NCBI GenBank assembly: GCA_902806565.1
Contig: CADCXA010000056.1
Location: 868,001-932,000, forward strand
Origin: Hypoxylon rubiginosum
Taxonomy: Eukaryota > Ascomycota > Sordariomycetes > Xylariales > Hypoxylaceae
DNA length: 64,000 bases
Direction of reading: 5' to 3'
In this document: one piece after another, positions 46,101 through 58,422 of the stretch
How the letters are laid out: the number at the start of each line of letters is the position of its first letter
Position numbering within the stretch: position 1 is the first letter of the stretch
Made by a program: the position numbers and the translations under genes
Notes under the pieces: model-generated
Told to the model about the DNA's origin: nothing
What the model saw: only the letters and a program-made list of their open reading frames with translations
The model's database searches: none

Positions 46101-48031
46101 ATGTGATGAGTGACGGATTCTCAATGGCTGTTGGGCGAGCCTGGCGAGCAAATCTTCCCCTGAATAGCGAAGGCGCGTACATAATAGCTCGTAAAAGAAA
46201 ACCCTGATCCCACTTTGGTCCGCTTTTAATCTACGAGGTAAGGATCTGAAGCGCGTTCTCGCTTGCCGGTTGTCATGGCAACGGGGACCTTCTGACGATC
46301 AGGGGTAAAAATTGGAATCAGGGAGACGGGTTAGACGGTGTGTTTCTCTAACCGTCGAGGCGTTTGTTAGGTAGGAAGTTACCGAGGCTGTTGCTAACAA
46401 GAAAAGTAGCAAAACCGATCAATGTGTGACAACCGAAAAACAGGCGGTCTTGAATGAATTTATTGCTCTCTTCACCCCCCCTGGTTGTATGAGATTGGGC
46501 CGTTTGTCTTTGGGCCGCCAAGGGTGTGAGATCCCATTGTGGAGATCTTGTCTTGTAGCTGTACGACCAAGAAGCAAAGCTCACAGGCTCAGACTTGCAG
46601 CTCAGCTCACTTGGTCTGCATTTGGTCTGCATTTGGTCTGCATTTGGCGTGCATAAGTCGAGCCGGGTTGCGCACCACAACCCACATCCGCAATCCAATG
46701 AACGAAATCCACGAAGTTTACGCTTTACGCGTAATGGGAAGATGCCTTGCTGGATGCCGCAAGTGTCAGCAAAGGTGGTTGGCAATCATATCATGGCCGG
46801 GCCGTGATTCGTCGTCAAGATGCACGATTGAGTGCTTGAGTGGTTGGTTTTTGATGCCCAGCCATGTCCCATCGAAGATGAGACCGCCCTGCCACGGACA
46901 ATAAACCAACCTCTCCGATTTTCACAGCGGCAGGCCACTGTGCATTACATGTGTTTTACCTTGATAGTTCTGGACTGGATCTTTCCAGGCTGTGTCGACG
47001 CAATAGTTGCTGCAGTGGGAAAACGGCGAGGTCGTCTCTTTTTCTATTATGCAAATACGACACCAATTGGTCTTGATACATATAATCGTCCCATGGCTAC
47101 TAGCAGACCGGGCGAGGCAATAAGTATTCGAACAATGGCTATCCAATCTGTCGCATTGAACAGACCGAAAAGAATAGAAGATAGGCCCGGGCATCATCAG
47201 CTGTCACGTCTCCATTCGAGGAGGCTGGGGCCATGGGCCATTCAAACACAGATCGGATCGTCACAGAAAAGCCAATGTCGGCTGGACCCATTCGACGTAC
47301 TTCCCCGGGCCAACGGTGAAGCAGCCAAAGCAGAAAAAGCGTAAGGGAGCCGAAAGTGAAGCTGGATCCCATTAGGTCCATTAGCTCCGCGACTGGTCAG
47401 TCAAGGAATCGAGTGGGCGAGTGGGTTGAGAAATGGAGAGAAACGGGGAGGACTCCTTACAGTGTCAGAGTGTGTTCGGTTGTAACTCGTAGCCCCCGTG
47501 CGAAAACGTGCGAGGAACAGTCTAAATTTCCAAATGTTGTCAGTTCCCTGCCACTAAGCTATTTCGGGGTGTGATAAACACACCTAGACCCCTGTGGATC
47601 CACCCGAGTAAACAAGAATTAACCACTGAACCCCTGTATCTCAGACGGACGACCAGCGGACACGTCCTGCCACGCCATTAATGCCCCCCTGGTCTTCCCG
47701 TTCTCTTCCTCCTAGGGTCTCGTAAATCATACAGTACAATACATCTGCACCGCCCATCTCTCACCCTGCATCTCCCTATTTCTTCTCTTCCAATTATCTC
47801 TTCTGACACTTCACCTCCTTTTCTCCCATTTGATCTCATCACAAACCCAACAGAAACTCCTCCCAAAAAAACCCAACATACCAGTTCCAGTATTCCCCGC
47901 TCTTCCAGCCCGAACCTGAACGAGAGAATCGAGTAAAGAAGCAAGCATTTCCCGCCTGCTTCTCCTCCCTTCTTTTCTTTCAGATTGTAAAGAAGAGCAA
48001 GAGGAATCTTCTTGTCTTCCTTTCGTCTTAG
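43176..48031. other. Gene-free stretch, 4.9 kb
   Basis: Upstream of the GH43 gene at the left and upstream or leader of hex1 at the right. I see no supportable coding gene. A TACCTAGGTA palindrome occurs at 43872-43881 and an 11-bp tandem repeat at 46611-46654. From about 47690 to 48030 the plus strand is pyrimidine-rich with a TTTCTTTCAG and a TTCGTCTTAG acceptor-like site, as expected for a hex1 leader. Confidence 0.55.
46611..46654. repeat. 11-bp tandem repeat TTGGTCTGCAT, 4 copies
   Basis: Three perfect copies plus one variant (TTGGCGTGCAT). Translated frames through it look repetitive but have no other support. Confidence 0.93.
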
Positions 48032-49133
48032 TCGAAAGGTCGTCGAGGAGAGGACTCTCGCGCCGTTAAGGTCGCCAACCTGGACTTTGAAGCCCGCGTA
48101 CCGGTCCCCTTCAGCATCTTCCCTCGAACATACAAGGAAGCTGAGGTAGAGACAACCACCAAAACCCACGAAGAGGTTCAAATCGATCTCCCCGGAAAAC
48201 ACAAAGCCGGACGGGAAGGTCAATACTCTTCTGTATCAGCATCCGCTCAGCTACCTCCGCGCCGTGAGCAACGCTTCAGCGAAGAAGAGGTCCGCATCAC
48301 ACGTGAAGAAGAACGTTACCGCCGTCCCGGTGTCCGCCGCGAGTACTTCGAGGAGCAGAGGTTAGTTTTGAATCTTTCATTTCTCAATAATCCATTCAAC
48401 TTTCTTTCGCTATAGAGCACAGTCAAAAGCATCTCCCCAGAAAGACAGATAGGGGCTAAGGAGCGTCAAACGGGTGTAATAAACATATCCCGAGCTCCTA
48501 TTTCACCTAGTCAATATCGGCTTGCAGCTTTGGGTAGCTTTTTCGCACTGGCTTCAACCAATTGGACGAAATTAACCAATCTGGGGCCGACCCATTGGTC
48601 ATTTTCGCCCCCTGTCTAAGAGCTTGGACAGTAACAAGCCCCAAGTTGACCCAAGTAAACTTGAAAAAAAATATCTCGGTCCTCTGAACTAATCATAAAC
48701 TTCTCCCAACAGACCTCAGTCTTCCTATCAGGCATCTCAATTCAAACCTTCTCGCCCTCAGTCTTCTTACTCTTACGCTGAGACTTCCATTGAAGTTGAT
48801 CGTCACCACAAGCCTCATATCAGCCCCGTTGACCGCATCGAACGTGAATATCGTTCTCGTTCCCAACCTCAGCACCACAAAGGAGCCAGCGTAGTCGGTA
48901 CTACCGTTGACCCCCCCAGGCCTAGCTCTCAATTCACCGAGCAGGTTCGAGTAACTGAAAGCACCATCGACCCCCCAAGGTCTCGCCCCGTCTTCAACGA
49001 AGAGGTCCGAGTTACCGAGTCAACAGTCGAACCACCCAAGTTTGCTCCTTCGTCTCAACAGGAGTCCAAGATCACCGAGGAAACCGTAGAGTATCCTCGA
49101 CACCGCCACACCCCAGCTTCCCAAAAGTCTAGA
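48032..49133 (+). other. hex1: In-frame 5' extension of hex1 (alternative long form or leader)
   Basis: A stop-free, coding-like extension precedes the canonical hex1 start. Block 48032-48360 follows an acceptor-like TTCGTCTTAG and contains NLDFEARVPVPFSIFPRTY and REEERYRRPGVRREYFEEQR. A 352-bp intron (48361-48712, GTTAGT donor, CCCAACAG acceptor) joins in phase to 48713-49133. The second block has repeated units such as VRVTEST-(I/V)-(D/E)-PP and runs straight into MGYYDEDG. Together this is about 250 codons. No ATG is present in the frame, so translation would need an exon further upstream, or the block is transcribed leader. Alternative splicing producing longer Hex1 forms has been described in other fungi. 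The arrangement here is inference. Confidence 0.6.
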
Positions 49134-49783
49134 ATGGGATATTACGACGAAGACGGTGAGCTAATATAAGCTAACCTTACGTGTGCAGTTCAATACTAAT
49201 AGGCATCTCAGGACACTACCATTCTTTCCGCAACAGCTTACACAAAATGGCCGACCGCGTCTTCCACCCCGAGGGCGAGCGTGTTGAGATCGTTCGCGAA
49301 TCTCGCTCGTCCTCCAAGTCTAACGGAGCTCCCTCCGTTCCTAACACTGTTACTATCCCCTGCCACCACATCCGCATGGGTGACATCCTGATGCTCCAGG
49401 GCCGCCCCTGCCAGGTCATCCGTATCTCTACCTCCTCGGCCACCGGCCAGCACCGTTACCTCGGTGTTGACTTGTTCACCAAGCAGCTTCACGAGGAGTC
49501 TTCTTTCATCTCTAACCCCGCCCCCAGCGTTGTTGTCCAGACCATGCTCGGCCCTGTCTTCAAGCAGTACCGTGTCCTTGACATCCAGGACGGCTCTATT
49601 GTCGCTATGACCGAGACCGGCGACGTCAAGACTAGCGTCCCCGTTATTGACCAGTCGAACCTCTGGTCTCGCCTGTCGGGTGCTTTCAACGACGGCCACG
49701 GCAGCGTTCGCGTCCTCGTCCTCAACGACGGTGGCCGGGAACTTGTCGTCGACATGAAGGTCATCCACGCCTCTAACTTGTAA
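49134..49783 (+). CDS. hex1: Woronin body major protein HEX1
   Basis: A 197-residue protein from exons 49134-49155 and 49212-49783, with a 56-bp intron. The N-terminus MGYYDEDGHYHSF is the standard HEX1 opening. The core (VTIPCHHIRMGDILMLQGRP, STSSATGQHRYLGVDLFTKQ, then NPAPSVVVQTMLGPVFKQYR and VLVLNDGGRELVVDMKVIHA) is nearly diagnostic. HEX1 self-assembles into crystals inside peroxisome-derived Woronin bodies that plug septal pores after injury. It is related in fold to eIF5A but is not a translation factor. Import uses a C-terminal PTS1. Here the last three residues are SNL, not the SRL of Neurospora. Codon use is strongly biased to C-ending codons, as expected for a highly expressed gene. 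A second in-frame Met (MADRVFHPEGER) lies at 49247. Confidence 0.96.
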
Positions 49784-50633
49784 ATACGTGGCACTCCGTT
49801 GTCGCTTTAGATGCTTGGAGATCCGCTGTTGTCTATTAGTGTCATCATAGCTGGGAACATTCTCTTTTTACAAATGGTTTATGGTGGAGTCGCGGTTGAT
49901 CTCAAAAGATTGCTTCTCAGATCTTTCGCGCGTAATTACTATATGGATTGGAAAAAAGGACGTTAGGGATTTTGGCATATATCAGTTGATACATAGTTCT
50001 GTATATGGATGGTAATACAATGTCATGTCTTAGCGTACGCATCTACTGTTCTCCCATTGCTTTGTGAATGTTCATGTCATTGTTGGTGATCTCCGAAGGT
50101 CCTTGAAAGTGGAGACGTTATCTCGTATGTAGCCGCCTTTTGGTGAGACGAGGTCGGTCTAGCTCACAACAACTTAGATTCTATTCAGCCCCTTGAACTA
50201 TTACCTAAAACTCGGATCGTTACAGCTAGCTTAAGTCAACATACCTTGAGCTTCGGCGTAATCCTTATGTAGCTGGCCATCAAGGTGTTCATTGTAGGTA
50301 ATAGCGCACCCGAGGTCCGTCAACGGAGCTGCTGTCTTAACCAATGAGAAAGCCATACACCTCCCTTATCGAGTAACTCTTGTGATAAGACGTAATCACG
50401 GCATCGGCCCACCTTCTCGATCTGGTCGAGCTTGCTCGTGCCTCTCGACTCTCCTCTCTTGTCCAGGAAGGATTGCCATGTTCTAATCGTATAACTAGAA
50501 ATCAGACCGTATCTTCGAATTCTTGAGCTGTAGAATTAAGTCGTGAAGAGCGTCGTAGCTCAACGTCTTCCATTATCTTTTAGTTATCTGCCGGCTTTAC
50601 TATATCAAACCCCTCGTAATCGTCATAGCCATC
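49784..50633. other. Intergenic, 0.85 kb
   Basis: The 3' region of hex1 and the promoter of the bleomycin hydrolase gene. Short frames only. Nothing else is supportable. Confidence 0.65.
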
Positions 50634-52257
50634 ATGGGTGCGCAACAGTCCAAGAGCTCTCCCGAGTCTGCCGCTTACGAGAAGGCCGTTCTCGATCGTG
50701 TGCGATCACTTAAATTGGAAGACGAATATGTCCACGTCGAGTCTGAGAAGGGAGCTCCTTTCAACGGCGGTATATCGAGAGAGCCGGACCAGCTAGCTAT
50801 TGAGACTACACAGAGCTGGCAGTCCAAGTTGCTGGCGGATCCCAAGAACAGGTTCGTAATGCTATGTTCCTAGGAGCAATACTCCCATCGATTGCGTGAC
50901 TTCAGAGCTGACAGCTCCTTTGTCCCCGTCGTACAGACTAGCCCTCTCGGCCCTCAGCTCGGCGAACCCGCAGCACGTGCTGGCCTCCCGGTCGACCAAG
51001 ATCGCGGACCAGCAGGTGTTCAACGTGCGGATCCCGTTCGAGGGCGCCCCCATCACGAACCAGCGGTCGTCGGGCCGGTGCTGGCTCTTCGCGAGCACCA
51101 ACGTGTTCCGCGTCGCGCTCATGCAGAAGTACAACCTCGAGTCCTTCGAGCTCTCGCAGGCCTACCTCTTCTTCTGGGACAAGCTCGAGAAGGCCAACTA
51201 CTTCCTCGAGAACGTCGCGGGAACCGCCGACCGCCCGCTCGACGACCGCCTCGTACAGACCCTGCTTGCGGACCCCGTCTCCGACGGCGGCCAGTGGGAC
51301 ATGGTGTATAACCTGGTCGATAAGTACGGGTTGGTGCCGCAGGCGCTGTACCCGGACAGCTGGAACGCCATGTCGAGCGGTACTATTAATACCATCATCG
51401 TGGCCAAGCTGCGCGAGTACGCCGTGATCCTGCGCGACATGATCAACGGCGACGGCAGCGAGGCCAAGGCGGCTACAGCCGCCAGCCTCTCGGCCGCCAA
51501 GGACAAGATGATGCGCGAGGTGCACCTAATCCTCACCCTCACGCTCGGCCCGCCGCCGAGCGCGACGGCCGAGTTCACGTGGGAGTTCACGGATAAAGAC
51601 GGGCGCGCGCGCGCCGTGACGTCGTCGCCGCGCCAGTTCGCGCGCGACATCGGATCCCCCTCGTTCCGCATCGCGAGCGCGTCCGCCATCGCGAGCATGG
51701 TATCGCTAGTCCACGACCCGCGGCACGAACCCTTCAGCCTGCTGACGGTAGACCGGCTGGGCAACGTGGTGGGCGGGCGCGGCGTCGCGTACATCAACGC
51801 GGACATGGCGACGCTCAAGCAGGCGTGCGTGGCGATGCTGCGCGCGGGGCTGCCCGTGTTCTTCGGGTCCGACGTCGGCAAGTACAGCGAGCGGGCGAGC
51901 GGCGTCATGGACCTGGGGCTGTACGACTACGAGCTGGGCTTCGACGTCGGGCTGTACGGGGCGCGGCTCGACAAGGCGGCGCGGCTGCGCGTGGGGGAGA
52001 GCGCGATGACGCACGCCATGGTGCTGACGGCCGTGCACGTCGATGCCGAGGGGAATACGGTGCGCTGGCGTGTCCAGAACAGCTGGGGGACCGAGCCGGG
52101 GGATAAGGGGTGGTTCGTCATGAGCGATGCTTGGATGGACCAGTTCGTGTACCAGGCCGTCGTCGACCCACGGTTCCTGGCTAAGAAGGTGCGCGACGTG
52201 CTTACCAAGGAGCCGATCGTCTTGCCCCTGTGGGACCCTATGGGAAGCTTGGCTTAG
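50634..52257 (+). CDS. lap3: Bleomycin hydrolase-like cysteine peptidase (C1B)
   Basis: A 512-residue papain-fold aminopeptidase from exons 50634-50851 and 50937-52257, with an 85-bp intron closing in phase through Arg73. The catalytic triad is visible: Cys121 in NQRSSGRCWLFAST, His432 in ESAMTHAMVLTAV and Asn454 in VQNSWGTEPGDKGWFVMSD. The family (yeast Lap3/Blh1) forms a cytosolic hexameric barrel that trims peptides and inactivates bleomycin and homocysteine thiolactone. The length is slightly above the usual ~455-480 because of a leader. That leader begins MGAQQSKSS, which fits the N-myristoylation pattern M-G-x3-S and is unusual for this enzyme. Exon 2 has a very high proportion of G/C-ending codons. 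It lies 850 bp downstream of hex1 on the same strand, but the two are independent genes. Confidence 0.95.
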
Positions 52258-55200
52258 GCGCGCGGATAGTTGGTTGGTTCGTGTGTTGCGTGTGGGGTGG
52301 TGATGGTGATGGTGATATGACGATTATGACGATGAACTACGGATGATATGTGCAAGCGTTTTTTTTGGCTTAGGGAGGGATATTCGGACGAGTTTATGCC
52401 TAGTTTGATCCTGTTGTATCCAAGACTCGAGACTTTAGTTTATTTGCTTGGGAACTAAAGCTATTACAAGTTCTACGCTGTCTTGTTTTTTTAACGTACC
52501 TACATGTATCTTCGCCAATTCTGGGCTATATTAGATCGTGTAGCCGATTCCTTTAGGCGTAGTTAGCTTATTGTCTCTGCTCGATAGGTACTATAGACCT
52601 ACGTATTTTCGCGGAGTGGTTACGGAATTCTAACAACAATGACTTTGTTTAGTGTCTACCCCTTTCCTATCTACACACACAGACTACATAGCATAGAAGC
52701 ATGTGTATTGGTTCTATATTATATTTAAATAAATCCTTAGATCTACAAGAGTTACGGCAGCACGAAATTCCATCCATTGTGAGAGATACTAGGGAGCTAC
52801 CTAAGATAGCTAGCTATGTGAGCTTTTCGTAAATCTACACGTGGTAGGCAGCCTGCTTGTGAGCTGGCATCTAGCTCGACTGTTTGGTAATAGGTTCAGA
52901 GCTGAACCTTTAGACCCAGTTCTGCTTGTGTAGAGTCGACAGGGTCTTTAGATCCAAGTTAGCTGGTGTAAAGACGAGAAAGCAAACGGACTATCTACCC
53001 ACATGGAAGCATCCACGGAAAGGGGTAGTCGGACTCAGTCCACGGTATCATATCTCATTCTGTGTTTGAGCTCTTCTCTTGTTCTTTTTCGTGTATCACA
53101 TGGAGATGGGGGTCCGCGGGCAGAGCGAGATTCGATATTGGCTCGGTGGGAGGTTAGGCTCTGCTTGGTCGAGGATGATGGGAACATGACCTCCTTGTTT
53201 ACCTCCCCGTCGCATGCCATTAGCTACGGAGGGCATGTGAAACATGTCAGACGTACTAGGGCTGATCTGTGATGCGGACGTGATGGGTACGTATAGGCAG
53301 TAAGCCAGACGGGTACGGCATGGTAAAATCGACAGATCGTAATAGTACGTTAGAGGAAAGTCCAGCCTGGCTCCCAGGGTTGTTTATTACACGACGGACA
53401 GAGGTGATGATGGCGTGGCCTACTTAGACGTAGCAAGTGTCTGTGTCTCTCCGAGTCGCTAAGTTTCGGACAATATCAGAAAGCAACACCAACCGGGCAA
53501 CAAGCACCACCGCCCCCATTGCTACGTTGGGCGCCCGATGAGAAGCAGTGCGAGTCGACAGATATTATAGTACGGCCGCAGAGTTGCCCCGTGTCAAGAG
53601 GCTTGGGACATCCGAAAAAGAGGCTTTGAGCCTCCGCCACTACGCGATGCACGTAGGGTCCTTTGGCGAGATCTAAGGTGCCCAGGCATTCAACTGCATA
53701 AACCTACCTACTCTGGTAACATATTCTCTGGCCCCGCGGATGTAACACGGCTCGCAGATATGCAAGTAGCTTTCCGTGTATCACTGTTATACAGCATCAG
53801 CATACACGAGAAACGATCTGGTGCTGGCCAAGCTTCGGCTTTTTGGCTCGCTATGCCCTCCTCTCACGCTACCCATAGAACTGTGATGTGTATATACTAG
53901 AATAGGGGTTCTTGAATACTTGTCGAGTGGGGGTATCAGGAGGGTTTGGTTCAGAAGTCTCGAGGGTCAGAAAACGCGTGGGATCGATCATAACCTTGGG
54001 GCGACAGATACGTCAATGGCGTCTTAGCCAAGGTTGAAAGCTGACAGCTACTGGACAGAAGGAAATGCCTAGGTAAGCTTGTGAAAGGGACTTCGCTGGA
54101 AGGAGTTGGGCGTCGGAAAGTGTCTTTTCTAGGAGTTAATGACGGAAGCCGGTGAAATCATGCTTCGTAGAAAATATTTTTAGTACGTAGATCGTTCTTG
54201 AGAGCCTGCTTTGTGACGCGTCTCTGTTCGCCCTCAACTCCAACGTTAGGGGTCATATCCAAAGCAACATTTCGTAGTCGTCTTATTCTTCAGCCCCTTC
54301 TCCTTTTCCCGATGACAATACGAGCCTTGTCAGGACATCTTAGCTGTCCAGAAGGCTCTTATTCAGCCCCTTTTCCCTTGCAACCCAACGTAAATAAGGC
54401 TGTAAGTCATCAAATGATACCTAGATTGATGACCTGGCACTTGCGTCACCGTCATATATCGATAGGGTCCCCTAGTCTTAGACCGCTGGAGGAGAATCGC
54501 GGAGGGCACGGGAGCTAATCGGGGAATAAAGCGTCATGCTGAGCCAAGCTTAACCTATGATTTGACAAACTGTGTGGTCTGTGACGGCTACACTGAGGCT
54601 CAGTAATCTCAAGGGGCTTTAGCAGGAGCGGATTTGATGATTGTACGATCCTGTCTAAGACTCGTAAATCTTATTTTAACATCGAAGCAATAGAAAAGGA
54701 GAGCGGTGAAGTCCAAGGCTGATTTCCTGTAAGGCTACGTGACGTGTTGAAAAGTAACTTATTCGACACTACTCGATCCCATAGTCATTAAGCCCAATAG
54801 CATTCAGAGTGACATTCTGCTTGTCCCTGTTGGTTGTCTCTGTTGGAACTGACATCTAACGGACACGGCTTAGAATCCAGGGGGGGTACTTCGGCGTACC
54901 CTATAGAGTTAGAGGCGCAAGTGACAGAGAAAGGACCCTGGATTTCGAGCGCTTAAGCTGCCTACGCGCCTGCAGAAACAACATACCACGTGTGTTGGGC
55001 TGTCAGTGACGCTGTACGGATTACATGATCTGTGATGAAGACGTTTGAAAGTACTATAAGAATATTCTCCTGTTGGAAGCTTGCTACGATGGAAGCGGTC
55101 AAGGCGAAGTCCACATCATGTTTGTCACATCACGTTTGTCTACTAGCTAGGATTCACCTTGAAAGCCACTCGTCCTGGCGTTGTAGTGTATACTAGGCGC

Positions 55201-57221
55201 TCTACATGTGTGGGAATGACGTTCTCGCCTAACCAAGCCTAGAATTTTCCAGATCAGCGGGAGGACCGGACTCCTTCGCCTAGACGACGTCGTTGACGTG
55301 AGTTGTCCCGTCGGCACCGGCCGCCGGCGGAGCTGATGTTACATGTACCTTCGTCTCGAGGTCTTCGCACTACCCGTATCCCGCACGATACACAACCACA
55401 ATAACGGGTATATGTAGATGAGAAGAGTAAAGACAAAGTAAACAACTTGGCAAAAAGCCTCTCAAAGTGACTTGATTTTGCCATACCAGCTTTATCAAAA
55501 CTTGCGACGTTGTCTTGTCCATCTATGAGTCAATACATAACATAGGCCGTGTTGCTAGCTGAGATAAGTCTCGGTCCAGACACCGACGAAAAGGGGAAAT
55601 GCAAGGAAAACAATTTGAAACAAACCACAAACGAAAGACTTGGCTCAATGACAACGTGTGATTCGAGAGACAAATTTGTCAAGTGCCGCGAGGGGTCCTG
55701 AGTTGCAAACCATCCCTTGATGCTATAGCAGCCCAATCATACAGGGGCGCTAGGATTACTCGCCACTCAGGCGGCTTTTCTTCTTCTTCACCACGGTAGA
55801 CCTTACGCCGTTATCGAGCAAAAGCAATCGCCTATAGTTACGCAGGTCGATCATCAAGTCTCGCTCACTAGTCGGGCGACGCAGATTTCGTTTGCCTCCA
55901 GATAACGGGATGTACAGCATACTTAAGATAGCCGAGTTGACACCTAGGTTGAAAATGGGTCACTCCAAGGGAGTGTGCCTCGGTCGTGAAGTAACTTGTC
56001 AGTCAGCGTAAGACGAAATGAGACGATACGAGACGAGACGCCATATCCCAGAAGAGCGGGCCGGCCCACGAGGCCACGAGGATTAAGAGTTGCAAAGGGG
56101 TTTGGCCAATTCGAAGTGACAATTGTGACTCAAAAAAAGATGGTTAATGCTTAGAGAAGAGAGGGGGGTCATTGGGTTCCAATCGAGTTAGCGTTGAAGC
56201 CCGAAATACCAAAATAAGCACCAATGAGCGTCGATAACCAGACTCGAATCATTCCAACAGGAGGAAGAAAGCGGATGAGACAATAATATGGAAATATCAA
56301 GGCACACGGGATAGTAATCACCATAGTGTTGCTATGGCGAGAGAGTGTGATTGATGATGATGAATGATCACGAACGACACAGCCTGAGCGAACGCTTTGA
56401 ATCTCTTCACATCCTCGGACCAGTGAGAGATAAGTCCGGAAGGATATGCGCTGGACGGTTTACGTGTTCCTTACGGCGACAGCTGAAGGGGAATGAATCT
56501 ATTCGTTACATGTAACTTCATGTAACTATCAACAAGACCTCGTTGGCAGTTCCCGGAATGGAAGTTTGCTTGGGTAGGTAACTTGGGGGTATGTAAATTT
56601 CCAAAATAGCCAAAAGGACAAAAACATTCCTGAATTGTCTGCCTATCAAAACATGAGAGGTGAGGCTATTTGAAACCGATGAAAGTCTAAGAAAGGAGGA
56701 ATCATGAGAGAAAGAAAGCAACTGTCTTAGTCTCGTCTCTCGAATTGGCAGACATATTTTAGCAGCGCGGTTCGAGTTTCCAATATTAGTATCAGCACCG
56801 GCATCAGACTTCAGCTTCAGCTTCAGCACCGACACCAACACCAACACCGCACCCTCATTGACGGGACACTTACACATCTGCGCACACACGCTTTCATGCA
56901 CATACGCGCGCCAGTTTTATTATCTGATATCTGGTAGTATTCGGTGGGTTTCCAGCCTCAACTACCACCCAACCTAGGTACTTAAAGCTAGAAGAACTGC
57001 TTACTTTATTATTATTATTATCTTTAATTCCTTTTTACATACCACATTGGGATTTGGCAGCATTTCTAATCCATCTCTACAACATTACGACTGTGCCGTC
57101 GATCCTACCGTATCCTCCCCCTCCTTATCCTCCTTTGGACGGGGTGTAAAGGCCACCGTAATTTCCCAGGAGTCAGGTCGCCGATCTTGGATCCAGACGC
57201 CATTTTTTAGTTCGTGTTCTG

Positions 57222-57277
57222 GACAAGCAGACAAGCAGACAAGCAGACAAGCAGACAAGCAGACAAGCAGACAAGCC
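57222..57277. repeat. 8-bp tandem repeat GACAAGCA, 7 copies
   Basis: Six perfect units and a final GACAAGCC. Confidence 0.95.
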
Positions 57278-57711
57278 AGGTAGGATATACGATCTCGGGA
57301 CAAGAAAAGAAAAAAAAAGGAGACTTAACGGCACTAATAAACATAAACTAATGCAATGGATATGTAGGCAATGAATTAGAAGCAAAAAATATAATACAAT
57401 CTCGACTCCTTAATCCGGTCGTTGGACCCTTGTACTGGGATTCTCCTAGTCTTCCGACCCAGCGATCAGCAGTAGTCAGCTTGGCCCGGGTACCTGTCGT
57501 CGCTATTCTTCTAGTGTCTCTACGGTACCTAACCTCCTAGGGTACCTCCTAGCTGTGTATTGTACGGCCCTAAGGCTAAGGCGCTCTGCCATTGACGCAA
57601 CGCGATTCTATTTTGCGAAACGGGACGTCATCGCCGACCCTTCTTCATCCCATTCGCCCATTTTGCTAGTGCGGCACCCCTCCACTACCATCGTCATTGT
57701 CAAATCTTTTT

Positions 57712-57768
57712 TATCCTACCTATCCTAACCTATCCTACCTATCCTAACCTATCCTAACCTATCCTACC
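57712..57768. repeat. TATCCTA(A)CC tandem repeat, 6 units
   Basis: Six units of 9 or 10 bases (TATCCTACC and TATCCTAACC). It resembles fungal telomere repeats only superficially. Confidence 0.92.
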
Positions 57769-58382
57769 TCACCTCACCCAACGCTACGTTGCTGCTACTA
57801 TTCCCTCGGCCATCTTACTCCAAATTCAGCTTCGTCACCTAGCTCTCTCACCTAGCCCGAGGGCAGTGCTATCGTCAAAAAGCAGTCCACGTCGTTTTAC
57901 GACAACGAACGTTTCCCCCCCTTCCAAAAGGAAGAATCCTTCAAAAAGCTGGACAACAGGAAATCGTTTCCATATCTTGCCGTTTCTTCCTCGGCCTTCC
58001 AACCAACCAAACCCTCACCCCACTTTTCCCTTGCTGCAATGCATGGCAAAAGTGCACTTACATGACCTGCTTCCTGCCTTTGCTTCACCTTTGCCTAAGA
58101 GGTCATCTCCAGCTTTAGCTGCATGCAATATCCACTCCGCTAGAAACTAGTTACGAGTTCTCTCTGTATCTCTCGTTCGTCACATATTGGTTACGGAGCC
58201 TCAAGGCCGCTGCCGGTACCTTATTCTTCACCAAAACGCCCAAAACCCGTCATTTTCCTTCCATTGCTTCTATAGAATCTTCCATCACGCCCTGGTCATC
58301 GCCAAGACAAGGGGGTGCGGGAGACGCACATATCCGAGGGCCGTTCGTTCCAGTCGAGTCCAGTAGCTGAGTCCTGCTTGCT

Positions 58383-58422
58383 GCGACTACGACTACGATT
58401 GCGACTGCGACTGCGACTGCGA
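58383..58422. repeat. 6-bp GCGACT/ACGACT repeat
   Basis: About six imperfect units of GCGACT, ACGACT or ACGATT in a row, in the upstream region of the DUF8035-type gene. Confidence 0.85.

Noticed and set aside
46055..46115. tRNA-like A-box (GGTTAGCTCAGCGCA)
   Set aside because: No B-box GGTTCGANNCC follows, and no cloverleaf pairing could be made.
46348..46785. 145-codon frame on minus
   Set aside because: It overlaps the 11-bp tandem repeat and other frames, and there is no family match, introns or neighbouring support.
47681..47725. ATG at 47681 as the start of the long hex1 form
   Set aside because: Its 14-codon frame ends in TAA, and the only GTAAAT donor leaves phase 2, which does not match the phase-0 block at 48032.
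47678..48223. 181-codon frame on minus opposite the hex1 leader
   Set aside because: It overlaps the plus-strand block whose frame joins hex1 in phase, and its translation resembles nothing known.
57570..57610. tRNA-like A-box on the minus strand (ATGGCAGAGCGCC)
   Set aside because: No B-box or acceptor-stem pairing was found.
57712..57768. Internal telomere repeat
   Set aside because: The unit TATCCTAACC is not the fungal CCCTAA/TTAGGG telomere repeat.
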